NCBI GenBank assembly: GCA_949710005.1
Contig: OX453275.1
Coordinates: 7,124,481 to 7,188,480 of the forward strand
Source: Ricordea florida
Taxonomy: Eukaryota > Cnidaria > Anthozoa > Corallimorpharia > Ricordeidae
Direction of reading: 5' to 3'
DNA length: 64,000 nt
This document shows, piece by piece, positions 50,801 through 61,119 of this stretch. The notes beneath the pieces were generated by a model. The model worked only from the letters and a program-made list of their open reading frames with translations, was not told where the DNA came from and did not search any database. Within the stretch, counting starts at the first letter, position 1; each line of letters starts with the position of its first letter. The translations under genes and the position numbers were made by a program.

Positions 50801-53800
50801 AGAAACAAAGTAGGAGGAAAGGAAGGTCAGTCCAGCTGTATGTATGAAAATCATGTATCAGTATTACTACTTACAATGTTCCTTTGATTTGAATGGTGGA
50901 TCTTTGGTATGTAATAGTCCAATGGATAGACTTCAGTCTCTGACATTGGATTCATGTACCAATCAGTCCATATAAACAGAGTGTTTTTGCTTTGTTAATG
51001 TTTGTTATCCATGGTGCATTCTTCTAGGCATCTTGAAGAAAATGACAGGTTCTGTGACAAATAAACAAGTTTGTATTACAACAGCAGAATGTTGGTAAAT
51101 TCCTTTATTGGCTTGCTGTAGCAAAGACCCCTGCACATGGATGACCATAACTCAGCATAAATGCCCACCGATTTTAGATGTGGAAATTCTTGTTTCCTTT
51201 GTAATGGAGGTTCATTCTTTGCTCTTTTTCTGTCTTTTTGCTTTTGGCAGGACACACAAACGTTATTACTACACGAATGAAGTGACTGGAGATTCCCAGT
51301 GGGATTACCCTTCCATTGAGACAGATAGAGACACAGAGGAGAGCTCATCAGGTGCTGCCAACCAAAGCATTGTCACATCTGATGTTTCAATAACTCATTC
51401 TAGTTTATCCATTTGGAACATACCAGGTGATTGAATTTGAATTTCAATTCGCTTTTGTGAAAGTGTTGCTGTCATACATGTAGAATTTGAAGAGTCTTTT
51501 CTCGAGGTTACTTTCTTGCCTCAAGTGGATTTACTAAACTTTGTAGGTTGTAGAATAGATTTCTGCATGGCCTGATAATTTTGAAATCAAACCAGGCAGA
51601 TAAAAGCCCCTTTCTACTGTTGACAGAAGACAAACTGCCATAGACATGCATTATAGCCCTGTGACCAAGCTCTGCCCATTTCAATACCCCTAAATCATTT
51701 ATTTTATTTTATTTTTTTTATTTTTTATGTTTATGTCCCTTTCTGCGCCTCAGGTTATGTGCCCATGGTACAAACACCTGTTATGCCAGTTGTCATGGCA
51801 ACAGTGCCCGTGGTCTCTTCGTCAGTTACTTCAGGTGTGTGTCTTAAAGTGTCTTCTTGTATGATATGGTGCACATGACTTTCCTCGTGCTTATATGTTG
51901 CTTTACTATGATACATTGGCTATGAAACATCCCAAATCGTTACCGCCAGTGTGCCGGCAAAGTTGACTTGACATAGATACTGCATGTACCGTCAGAGGGT
52001 CTTTTGATGGATATTTGACATATCTCTTGCCTGCTCCAGAACGGTTTTTTGATAAGAACGTAATGATAACAGAAAGGTCTTGTTACTGCTCCTCGGAATA
52101 TTATGTTTCCTATCATCGTTTGCATTATCATCACTATTATTATCATTATCGTCATCATTGTTTTGTATTTTTATCCTTTATATAGCTCAGTTCCCAGTGT
52201 TTCCATTGAAAGTAATTATGCTATTGCCTCAGTTTTGCATCACTGTAATAGATGATTGGTTAAACATTGTCAACCAATCAAATAGAAAACTAAAACTAAT
52301 CGACTCGCTGGCAAACGTTTTCCCGCGCTTTGTGCCGTCGGTGTGAAATTCTTTGCGTTCTGATTGGTTCTTCGGACTGTGTCCACCTGTGGTGATCGGT
52401 TAAAGTTCCATTAGAACCTATTTAGGCTAAGATGGAAACATGTAGGTTGTCATACGCGGGTTTTAACAGTGTAATGCTGGGGTGGGGGGGTAACCCTACG
52501 TTTGACTGGCTTTCCATCCCGGGAGGGGAGGGGGGAAACAATACTCCCAAGTGCTTTATGGTACTGAAACCTAACCTGCGATCAGGCGATTTTTTTTTTG
52601 GTTTTTGTTTTTTTTGGCGGGGAAAAAAAAAATACGCCTGATACAATTGTTTGTCAATTCGTCTGCCGCCCCCTAATTAAAGGATCTGTCAACGGGAATG
52701 TGGGCCACGTCTACAGACAAGCGTGAACCAATCAAAATTTACCGGAAGTAGCTTCGTTGTCTGAGCTGTGCAGAAGCGAGTTAAGCAGGCTTATTTTGCG
52801 TCGTGTCGTATGGCAGTTTAAGATGAGTTTTCCTAAGAAGGTGAACAAAACATGCCACTTTTGTGCGATTAATGTTTCATCTCGAGATGACACTGTTCCT
52901 CTCTTTAAGCCACCGAAAAACAAAGAGTTTTGCGGGAAAAGTTTTTCTAAAACTGTAACCGTCATCCTCTCCGATCTTGTTAAGAGCGTCGGAATAGATA
53001 TTGATTCTACCTCGGAAAGTGACTAGTCACTGTGTAAAAAATGTGCAAGGAAAATTTTCAATTGTTGTACTATGTTTCATGAGCTGGAAGAAGGATTTAT
53101 GTCAAAGATCGTTTCTGCGAGCGAAACAAACGACGATGAATGTAGCGGTGGTGGAAATAAACGTCTTTACAGTGAGAATTATTAATTAACTCCCGGTTCT
53201 AAAAAGCAGAGAGGTTCTTCGTCCCGGAGAGCAGAAGGTGGGAGTAAATCGAGGAAAACGCTTTTTCAATTGAATTCTGCCTGGTCGAATATAGTCCAAG
53301 GGACTTACTACAGCAACAGTTGTTTTAATGCCATCTGCAGTCCGCCCCATATGCGACAACACTTTTGGTATCAACTGATAGATGGCGCTTTTGCCGAATC
53401 CCGTGGGAAGCACAGAGAAAACATCTTTTTTTCACAAACAATTCGCCGAATACACACCCTTTGTTGCTCTTTAAGAGTTCTGTGCACAAAACCCTCGAGA
53501 GACGCATCTAAAGCTGATACAAACTCGCTCTCTCTGTCTTGCACTACTGCCGCCACGATGAAAATTCGTCTTGCTCAGAGTATTTTTAGACCGGATGTGA
53601 AACCTCTTTACAGGTAACCAATCAGAATAAAGGTTCATGTTGTCTATTGTTTCACGACCAATCAGAAAGAAGTCCAGATTCTGGACTAGATGCAGACGAA
53701 TTGACAAACAATTGTATCAGGCGTATTTTTTTTCCCCCCGCCAAAAAAACAAAAAACCAAAAAAAAATCGCCTGATCGCAGGTTAACTGAAACCGGGACA

Positions 53801-56800
53801 TGCTCCGACTGTGTGGGCTTTAAGTCTCGCGTGCGCCTTTAACTACCTACCTTTATTGAAGTAGATTGTTACTGTCCGTTTCATTTATGTCAGAAAACCT
53901 AAGAATGTGTCTTTCCTCTTGTAGAGTCGTATGTCAACCCTCCTGTTCCCGGGACAGACGAAGGGTCAGAGGCGGTGCCCTTTACTGCGTCATTCTCAAC
54001 AACAGACGAAGAACCACCCCCTCCTCCACCAGGTACGCTTCGTGATTTTTTGTTTTTTTTTTTGTTCAGTGACGCTCCAAGAGGAAGATTTTTGATATAA
54101 CCGAAATATTGGTTCAGGTTGTGAAAGATTTATTTTTCAGTACCGTCACACTCAAACTTGGAAAAAGCAAATCCGAATTCTCCCGATAAAAGTCGACCCT
54201 ACGACCTTCCGATTACCAATTTGGTACAGGTTGTTTTCCAGTCTACTTACTTTGTCTACCATCGGTGTTCGTAAAGCCATTTAACGCGTATCCGTTAGTA
54301 GGGCCATAGATAATAAGAGGGAAACCAAGGCACTTGCCTCAGCCTCTTGTGGGACTATCATACGAAATATAATGTTTGAGCGACCGCAAAGGATGCAGCA
54401 TACTGCGTGCGATTACAGTCAGCTGTCCCAGTACAACTGCAGAATGATAAGTGAAAAATAAAGCAGTCAATGCACCAATCAAATTTGGGATATTGTAATA
54501 TGGTTATGGTTAGGTTCGTAATTTTGCGCCACCGTAGAATAATCCTCCTAAGTACGTTAATATGGTTTTGAAAGGTTATACGCTTTTGTTTGTTTGTTTT
54601 TTTTTGTTCATTTTTTCTCATAGGAACAGACGACCTTCCCCCACTCCCGCCAGTCGACTCCCCTGCACCCCCACCACCACCCCCAGAACCATCCGATGAA
54701 ACGCTTCCTCCACTCCCTAGGGATGAAGTGACGGCAAGTCCAATGGTATATGCAGCAAGGCCACCTTCGGTTCTTGTCTTCAGAGAACAAGCGGAAGTCA
54801 GTGCGTCAGTATCCAAAGCTGCCCCAACCGTCCGATCCTTGGTTGACTACTCTGACCTGGAAAGTGTCAGTGTCAGTGCCAGTGCGTTTCCATCTGATTC
54901 GGGTGTTGAGGTGATCCAGGGTCCTGAGGTGCCAGTCATACCGGTGGTACAGGTATGTGAAACCTCATTTGTTTGTTTTGGGGCTGAGGAGTATGACTTA
55001 TCACGGATCAAGCTTAGACACAAGTCCGCTTTAGTCCGATTGCGTGTGGTGGACTCTTCTTCATGCTCCTCGCTCTCTTTTCCTCCCCCTGTTTTTTTTT
55101 TCGTAGCCAGTTCTTTTTTATAATAGCCTATGTGGCCAGCAGAGGGCGAAGGTGAGTTTTGGTGAGAGAACTAAGGGCGCAATTTTAAACTGTAACGCCT
55201 AAGGCACATGTTGCCTTTTAACTTAATTGGTTGTCTAGTTTTGATGTTTTAATGTCTTTGTTTTGTGTTGTGCCAGGGGTACATTTAAACTAGCCCTGCA
55301 AAATTGGATGCCCCTGGATAAATAAAAAAAAAAAAATTAAAAAAATTCCTCTCTACACCTTCAGCGTGTTCTTTACCATTGTTCTTCTCACCATCAAGAC
55401 TGTTCAATCATCTCCTCCCACCGCTTGCTGTCTTGTTTTGTTTTTACCCCTGCCTACATGCAGCCTGCTCCTTTACTTTTCCTCCATACCTGTAGACGTG
55501 CTTTTTTCTTCCTCTTCCCACCTGCAGCTCATTCTACCCTGACCGCCCTTTCCTGCAGCCTTCTGCTTCCTTTGTTCTTCCCATCTGCAACCCGTTCTAT
55601 CCGGACCCTTCTTACCTGCAGCCTTCTGCTTCCTTTGTTCTTCCCATCTGCAGCCCATTCTATCCGGACCCTTCTTACCTGCAGCCTTCTGCTTCTTTTG
55701 CTCTTCCCATCTGCAACCCGTTCTATCCGGACCCTTCTTACCTGCAGCCTTCTGCTTCCTTTGTTCTTCCCATCTGCAGCCCATTCTATCCGGACCCTCC
55801 TTTCCTGCAGCCTTCTGCTTTCTTTGCTCTTCCCATCTGCAACCCGTTCTATCCGGACCCTCCTTTCCTGCAGCCTTCTGCTTCCTTTGCTCTTCCCCTC
55901 TACAGCCCGTTCTATCCGGACCCTTCTTACCTGCAGCCTTCTGCTTCCTTTGCTCTTCCCATCTGCAACCCGTTCTATCCGGACTCTCCTTACCTGCAGC
56001 CTTCTGTATCCTTTGTTCTTCCCCTCTGCAACCTGTTCTATCCGGACCCTCCTTTCCTGCAGCCTTCTGCTTCCTTTGCTCTTCCCATCTGCAACCCGTT
56101 CTATCCGGACCCTTCTTACCTGCAGCCTTCTGCTTCCTTTGCTCTTCCCATCTGCAACCCATTCTATCCGGACCCTCCTTTCCTGCAGCCTTCTGCTTCC
56201 TTTGCTCTTCCCATCTGCAGCCCGTTCTATTCGGACCCTTCTTACCTGCAGCCTTCTGCTTCCTTTGCTCTTCCCATCTGCAACCCGTTCTATCCGGACT
56301 CTCCTTACCTGCAGCCTTCTGCTTCCTTTGTTCTTCCCATCTGCAGCCCGTTCTATCCGGACCCTCCTTACCTGCAGCCTTCTGCTTCCTTTGCTCTTCC
56401 CATCTGCAACCCGTTCTATCCGGACCCTCCTTTCCTGCAGCCTTCTGCTTCCTTTGCTCTTCCCATCTTCAACCCGTTCTATCCGGACTCTCCTTACCTG
56501 CAGCCTTCTGCTTCCTTTGTTCTTCCCCTCTGCAACCTGTTCTATCCGGACCCTCCTTTCCTGCAGCCTTCTGCTTCCTTTGCTCTTCCCATCTGCAACC
56601 CGTTCTATCCGGACCCTTCTTACCTGCAGCCTTCTGCTTCCTTTGCTCTTCCCATCTGCAACCCGTTCTATCCGGACCCTCCTTTCCTGCAGCCTTCTGC
56701 TTCCTTTGCTCTTCCCATCTGCAACCCGTTCTATCTGGACCCTCCTTACCTGCAGCCCTCTGCTTCCTTTGCTCTTCCCATCTGCAACCCGTTCTATCCG

Positions 56801-59311
56801 GACCCTCCTTACCTGCAGCCTTCTGCTTCCTTTGCTCTTCCCAACTACAGCCCGTTCTATCCGGACCCTCCTTACCTGCAGCCTTCTGCTTCCTTTGCTC
56901 TTCCCATCTACAGCCCGTTCTATCCGGACCCTCCTTACCTGCAGCCTTCTGCTTCCCTTGCTCTTCCCACTGCAAGCTGTTCCTGGCCTTTCTCTGTTCA
57001 CTTGCCCTCTGTATCCTCTCCTCACTTTCAGCCTGCTCCATTCGCTCTCTCCTTCTTAACTCAGCCTGTTCGTTTTGTTTTTTTTTCCTTTCTTCCGCAG
57101 CCCTTTTCCTCTATCGCCCTTTTATATCCTGTTTTTAAAGTTTCCAGTTAGAAAAGTGACTGCTCCCTGCGCTATTATCGTAATTTTTACCAAATGCTGC
57201 TCTTTTACCTTGATATCTAGAGTACAAGGGAGATTGTTGCACCTCCCGAAACAACAGCAACCAAACCAAAACTCAAGAGAAAGAAAAAGGTGAGATGCGT
57301 GGCACAGTAACACTGATTGTTATATTGTTTTATTTATTATGTATGCCACTTTGTCACTATTTACAATACGTCAATCGCAGTAAACACAAGTAAACGAATA
57401 CTAATGAGGAACCGTTTTTTTCACGAGGGAGATGGGGGCTGGTGTGATTCGGGAAGAACCATTTTAAATTTGCGTGGACCCCCCCCCCCCCTTCCTTAAC
57501 GTACCAATATTTTTTCACATGCCGCCCCCTTTCCCCTTGAAGCAGGGATTTCAATGATTGACTCCTGTTAAAACATTATGCCATTGCAAAGTATTGCGAA
57601 AATATTTCAGGTGATCCCCCTTTTTCCCCTATTTTCTTGGGATGCCACCCCTCGAAAGCCGGTTTTTTCGTATGCCCTCCCACCCAAATCCCACCAGCCC
57701 CCCCCCCCCCCCCCCCATCCTCGTATAAAATGAACGGTCCACAAGAAGGTAGGAAAAGTAGCTAGTGTTAGGCAAATCTCGAAGAAGCCAAGGGATTATA
57801 AAATTTGAGATATTTTGGGTGCGTTCCTTTGGTATGATGCGGCTCGTGAGGCATCAAAGAACCGATGAATCCTCTCTGAACAAGGAGTTTTGGGTTCCTT
57901 TGATGCGCCATGAACTGAGTTATCCCGGATCACAAATCCAAATCCGGATCATGCCAAAGGAACGCACCCTAAATCTGAAGTGCATACTAGAAGCTGTTTT
58001 GGTCGTAAAGCACGGTTTTGCTGTAAGTCAGTGCTCAAGAAAATTGATCCATCAGTGATTTTATTCCAGGCCTCAAAAGTCGGTTCCGCGCTCCTTTCAT
58101 CGAAAGCTCGCAAGGTTTCGTCCTTAGTCCAAAAGTGGCAGAGCATCAAACAGCAGGAGGAGCCAGGCCTAGAGAGCAGCGAAGATGATGAGGAAGAAAA
58201 CGATCCTGTGAAGCAGTTTGAGGAGTGGAAAAAAGAACAAATTATGAGGTAATGCTTTAGAGAGCAGCATCGATGTAGACTGTCTTGACTTTTCATGTTA
58301 TAAAATCATAAGACAGCCTCTAAGGGAAATATTTGAAGGTGAAACGTTGCCAATAGAATCTCGCTGTATAACACCTTTCCAAAAAGTAGCATTGTATGGT
58401 GTTGTTGTCAAAGAAGGTTAAAATCACTCTTTGCCATAAAACTTGAACAAATCCAGAGCACAGTGCCGTTCAGTTGCTTTACAAAGAAGAGTCACACTGA
58501 ATGGTTTGATCCATAGATAAGAACGTGGGAACTACACCGTATTGTAGAACAAAGTGTTCCGCAGTACTGTAGAGTAGCTTTTCTAATGAATGGTTAAACT
58601 ACATCGTTTGACCCTCAGATAAAAAGGTTAGGAACACAGTGTGTGGTGAAACGAACACTATCACAGTACAGTACTGTTCAGTAGTGTTCCAAAGCATGGT
58701 CATACTGCATGATTTGATTGTCAGATGAAAAAGTTAGAACCACACTGTATAGTAAAACTAACACTATCACAGCACAGTACTGTTCAATAGCGTTCCAAAG
58801 GATGGTCGTACTGCATGGTTTTATCGTCAGATGGAAAAAGTAGAACCACGCTTAACAGTAAAAAACAAACAGTACCGTAGTACAGTACTGTTTTGTAGCT
58901 CAAAACTCTCACACTTCATGGTTTGAGCCGCAGATGTAATGTAGCGTCCAGTAAAACTGCTCCTTGGTTTATGTAGATATTTATGTGAGAGCTATTCTAG
59001 GGTAAGTTGATAGTGCTGTTGGTCTGTGAGCAAGACTTGAAGCTCATCACTAGTAACTGGCTCCTGGTAAGACATAGTTCTATGCCTTGCAGCACTTTAT
59101 CCACGTAATAGCGAAGGTAGTAGAGTACATAGACTCTGCTGTTACCTATTTTTAACTCATTTGGGTGTTTCACTTTTGTTGCAGTGGCCAAGCTGCTTAC
59201 AATCCCAACTTTGAGGAAATCAAAGGGGACTGGCGCGAGCGAATCCGCCAGCGTCAAACAAGAGCGAAGACTGGAATTGCTGCTGCTGCTGCTGACCAGA
59301 AAGAAACGTAG
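38835..59311 (+). CDS. FNBP4: Formin-binding protein 4 homolog, two WW domains (17 exons, 815 aa)
   Basis: Exons: 38835-38934, 41749-41799, 42033-42077, 42395-42540, 43050-43206, 44510-44725, 45380-45673, 47351-47542, 47876-47919, 49347-49480, 51251-51426, 51754-51834, 53925-54032, 54624-54952, 57221-57289, 58070-58248, 59185-59311. All junctions keep phase; the sum is 816 codons with stop. WW1 spans Trp172 to Trp195/Pro198 (NCYYYWNTETNEVQW). WW2 spans Trp454 to Trp477/Pro480 and is split between exons 10 and 11 (KRYYYTNEVTGDSQW). Acidic linkers, two polyproline stretches (DEEPPPPPPG; PAPPPPPPEP), a basic KLKRKKK and the C-terminal VQKWQSIKQ and NFEEIKGDWRER match the FNBP4 layout. WW domains bind Pro-rich partners such as formins, and FNBP4 is found with splicing factors. 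Human FNBP4 is about 1,017 residues, so this one is shorter. The exon 7 donor (AAGgtctgt) is the weakest call. Confidence 0.93.
39478..40563 (-). mobile_element. 5'-truncated LINE with reverse transcriptase frame (297 codons)
   Basis: The minus strand encodes GPLLFLVYINELP, SLYADDTVLY, LNLTKTKSMLIG, FKYLGIKLA, LVLPIFDYADLVWG, LQNKAAKIIL and WNNLDRNTRNAPD in order. This is the 3' half of a non-LTR reverse transcriptase of a family different from the one at 21209-22455. The 3' tail is AATAATAATCTTTTATT reversed at 39478. It sits antisense in FNBP4 intron 1. The frame is intact to the truncation at about 40563. Confidence 0.88.
40775..40836. mobile_element. Short copy of the CCCTTTCACTCCC MITE
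   Basis: TTAACCCTTTCACTCCCATG and CTTGGGAGTGAAAGGGTTAA form a near-perfect palindrome of 62 bases with little interior. It may carry TTAA target duplication. Confidence 0.7.
42690..42845 (+). mobile_element. Degenerate SINE, plus strand
   Basis: AGGCTAGCACAGTAGTGAGAGCACTGCT and TGCTGGTTCTCTCCCT correspond loosely to the head and body of the SINE at 31070-31349. It lies in FNBP4 intron 4. Confidence 0.45.
43619..43740. mobile_element. Palindromic MITE (GTAATCAAATGGTGA ends)
   Basis: GTAATCAAATGGTGA and TCACCATTTGATTAC are exact inverted ends, with a second inverted pair TGAAATTAGGGA/TCCCTAATTTCA inside. It lies in FNBP4 intron 5. Confidence 0.75.
44012..44190. mobile_element. Palindromic MITE, second copy of the 33608 family
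   Basis: GTAATCATACGGTTT and AAACCGTATGATTAC are exact inverted ends. GGAATTAATTTGCA and AAGCTGAAATTGCAC recur inverted inside, with a short GAAGCGGC tip. It lies in FNBP4 intron 5. Confidence 0.8.
44726..47350. other. FNBP4 introns 6 and 7, mostly featureless
   Basis: Apart from exon 7 (45380-45673) and the fold-back at 47062-47207, I see no coding frame or named repeat in this stretch. Confidence 0.5.
47062..47207. mobile_element. Fold-back MITE (ACACTTAATGTATGGT ends)
   Basis: ACACTTAATGTATGGTCCCT and its inverse frame a long hairpin whose arms include TCCCTCGAGTCCTGATGTTTCCCTCG-like sequence and its mirror, with CTTCG at the tip. Nearly the whole 146 bases pair. It lies in FNBP4 intron 7. 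Confidence 0.8.
47959..48180. mobile_element. Two adjacent degenerate copies of the CCCTTTCACTCCC MITE
   Basis: 47959-48056 and 48078-48180 each contain a GGGTCT(C/T)CC start, AGTAAAATCGTCT or AGTAAAACCATCT and AAGTCACTC ends, as in the element at 24257. They lie in FNBP4 intron 9. Confidence 0.6.
49885..50160. repeat. Two degenerate ~160-bp direct repeats
   Basis: AAAACAAAGTTCAGTACTTTTG to TATGACAATGAAC and AAAACAAGGTACTTTTGTTAAC to TATGGCAATGAAT repeat about 160 bases apart, followed both times by TATGCCT. They lie in FNBP4 intron 10. Confidence 0.5.
52824..53186 (+). pseudogene. Transposon-encoded Cys-rich domain, interrupted by a stop
   Basis: From ATG 52824 the frame gives KVNKTCHFCAINVSS, DDTVPLFKPPKNKEFCGKSF and a TAG at 53024. 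The same frame continues with SLCKKCARKIFNCCTMF. Paired CxxC motifs suggest an N-terminal zinc domain of a transposon protein. Confidence 0.6.
53186..53560 (-). pseudogene. RecQ-like helicase fragment, frameshifted
   Basis: Motif I (PTGFGKS) and a motif Ia-like VVSPLDYI occur in one frame, while the upstream helical segment (FVHRTLKEQQRVCIRRIV) is in another. Length and frame change show a non-functional relic inside the transposon at 52572-53785. Confidence 0.75.
54953..57220. other. FNBP4 intron 14 with pyrimidine-rich content
   Basis: The 2.3-kb intron is dominated by the 63-bp minisatellite. The remainder (54953-55520 and 57005-57220) is pyrimidine-rich without a recognised gene. Confidence 0.6.
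55530..56985. repeat. 63-bp minisatellite, 22 register-perfect units
   Basis: The segment TTCTATCCGGACCCT recurs at 55595, 55658 and every 63 bases to 56918, giving 22 units without an indel. Substitutions are few (for example TTCGGAC near 56229, TCTGGAC near 56734). Each unit is pyrimidine-rich on the plus strand and contains CTTACCTGCAG or TTTCCTGCAG. Since 63 is divisible by 3, at least three frames are open over more than 500 bases. It lies wholly in FNBP4 intron 14. Confidence 0.95.
57450..57742. mobile_element. MITE with C-tract edges
   Basis: Poly-C runs at 57480-57490 and 57698-57716 and the reversed GGACCGTTCATTTTATACGA end relate it to the element at 27955-28225. It lies in FNBP4 intron 15. 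Confidence 0.5.
58455..58935. repeat. About five degenerate ~106-bp tandem repeats
   Basis: CAGTACTGTTCAGTAGTGTTCC (58671) and CAGTACTGTTCAATAGCGTTCC (58777) are 106 bases apart. More diverged copies start near 58461, 58562 and 58883. Each contains a GATGAAAAAGTTAGAACCAC-like segment. They lie in FNBP4 intron 16. Confidence 0.75.
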
Positions 59312-60075
59312 ACGCAGAGCCTAGCGCTGGCTTAACCAATCAAGCGTAGACAGATCCCTGCCCTGGCTCTTGAAACGTTAACAGGGACAAACGCTGCACT
59401 GTTTACGCGATTTCAGTAGCAGTGATATCACAGCTGATACTGTACGAGTTTGTCCGCGTCTTATAAAGGCAAGGAGGACTGTGAAGCGAGTGGCGTTTTT
59501 GTGCAATCTTAATTCAAACGCCTTCAAAGTTCAGATTTTGATATTATACAATAGTGCGAGTCCTGCCAAAGGGCTGGTAATTTTGACGTCACTGTCTGTT
59601 GCTTAGCAACGGAAATATGGAAAGCACCCCAACGTTAACCCTGTTCGACGTGGATCTCATGGTATTATAGATATATATTTTACAGTCCGTATCTTCCCTG
59701 GAATTATTTAGCGGCGCCATATGTTTACACGATAGAGCAAATTTTTCCCAACCACTCCCTCGTAGATTTAAGTTCTATCGCTCTCTGCTCTTTTTATCTA
59801 CGTGCTTCCTGTGGAACCTCTAGATACAATGTTATCAAGTTTGTAACTCCGCCCGTAAGTGACATTCCCGCAAAAAATCGCCATCTTTCGGATGTTCTTT
59901 TTTTCCGATTTCCCGCCGATTTCGTCTTCTGACCCTAGTGACCTCTTTAACATACCCATTAAATTTTTTACTGCTATGAACACATCAACGAAGCAGAGTT
60001 CTTCTTCAAGGTAGAATTTAATGGTTGTAATTGATATAGCCTTGAGGTGCTACATACAAAATAATAAAAGTAAAT
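59312..60075 (+). other. Probable FNBP4 3' UTR
   Basis: No frame follows the TAG at 59309. An AATAAA at 60063-60068 could be the polyadenylation signal, giving a 3' UTR of about 770 bases. Confidence 0.4.
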
Positions 60076-60246
60076 ACCCTTCTAAATGCTTAGCGTTTAT
60101 ACAGTTCAATTCATAAAATCGCCGCCCTTTTTTTATACAAAGCCTTAAAAATAGGCAAGCATTGCATGCATGTGGCTACTGCATTAAGTTTATTCGGACC
60201 CTTTTGCCACACCTATCGCCTTTCCTCGATTTCATTACTTTTCCGT

Positions 60247-60502
60247 CATTACCTCCGCCAAGGAGGTTATGTTTTCACGCCTGTCTGTTTGTCTGTCTGT
60301 AAATCGTTTTACGCAAAAACTAATCAACGGATTTGCACCAAATTTGGTGGAAGGGTCGCAAATATACCCAGGATCAATCGATTAAAATTTGGGATTTATC
60401 CAGATTAAACTCCGGATCTCAGATCCAGATGAGTGTAATATCAGGTGCACATATGTGGCGGGGCGGAGGTATGCGCTCTACCGAATGCCCTTCTAGTTCT
60501 CT
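60247..60502. mobile_element. Short DNA element with CCTCCGCC/GGCGGAGG ends
   Basis: It starts TTACCTCCGCCAAGGAGG and ends with GGCGGAGGTATGCGCTCTA followed by CCCTTCTAGTT. The interior segment TTTGCACCAAATTTGGTGG and GTCTGTTTGTCTGTCTG make a pattern I recall from many marine animals, so it may be an unusually conserved dispersed repeat. It has no intact gene, though one frame stays open. Confidence 0.55.
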
Positions 60503-60941
60503 TCTGAGTTTAAGCAATTACAATTTGTGGTGCGCGAATTGTATTGTGCATTGTGATTGGCTAAATACTAGGCACGCGCTGATTGGCTCCTTCACTCACT
60601 CAATCACTCGTGTTTCCTTTGACATATTGGCTCCTGCATTATTTCATATGCAGTAGCATAAAAAACCGAGCCCTTTTGGGGTGGGGGGGGGGGGGAGAGG
60701 GGGCCTCCCGTTACAGAACATACTGTACAGTACCTCCCCCCCCCCCAGGGATCTGTGGGTGATATCCATTCAGAATGAGAAATAAAGAATATAAGAGGAA
60801 CGACTGCTCAAAAAAGGTCATGCATCTAACTGCACAGTGCTTAGCATCACACATTCTTGTGTGATCGTAAGCTAGGTATTAGCGAAGTTATATGCTTCTT
60901 ATCCAAAAGGAGTCCATATCTCAGAGCGTTCCTCGTCCCTA

Positions 60942-61119
60942 TAGAGCGATTTCACTCACGTGGCCAGCAGCCATGCAAATGTTTTGGAACAAAAGAACGT
61001 TTTTACATAAGAAAAGAGTTCAACTCCCAGAGGATTAGTTTGGAACACAAACATGGTCGCCGTTTCATTGTTTTGGAACACCAATATGGCTGTTGTGACG
61101 CAATGTGAAAACGCTCTAA
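60942..61119. mobile_element. MITE (TAGAGCG TTTTCAC ends)
   Basis: The left end TAGAGCGATTTCACTCACG and the reversed right end TAGAGCGTTTTCACATTGCG are inverted copies. The interior contains GTTTTGGAAC and GTTTGGAACA repeats. Confidence 0.7.

Larger units (their letters stand above)
52572..53785. mobile_element. Helicase-bearing TIR transposon derivative (1,214 bp)
   Basis: The TIRs are about 95 bases (52572-52666 and 53692-53785), both starting TAACCTGCGATCAGGCG, with a 9-base target duplication ACTGAAACC at 52563-52571 and 53786-53794. Inside, the plus strand encodes a small Cys-rich domain (TCHFCAINVSSRDD, then after a TAG stop LCKKCARKIFNCC). The minus strand encodes a piece of a RecQ-like helicase (LKEQQRVCIRRIVCEK in one frame, PTGFGKSAIYQLIPKVL motif I and VVSPLDYI in another). 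It therefore looks like an internally deleted derivative of a larger transposon that carries a RecQ-type helicase. The superfamily is not assigned. It lies in FNBP4 intron 12. Confidence 0.85.
52470..53850 (+). mobile_element. SINE tail interrupted by a transposon
   Basis: 52470-52571 and 53786-53850 together match the 3' half of the SINE at 62700-62960 (ACTCCCAAGTGCTTTATG, GAAACCGGGA, TGTGTGGG, CGTGCGCCTTTA). The 1,214-base element between them splits the SINE at its GAAACCGGG segment. Confidence 0.7.

Noticed and set aside
54358..54816. Antisense 152-codon Gly/Ser-rich frame
   Set aside because: It is the reverse of the proline-rich FNBP4 exon 14 and adjoining intron, with no independent support.
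55425..57059. Very long open frames (544 codons plus strand, 498 and 229 codons minus strand)
   Set aside because: They arise because the 63-bp repeat unit is a multiple of three and free of stops. They overlap each other in several frames and lie in an FNBP4 intron.
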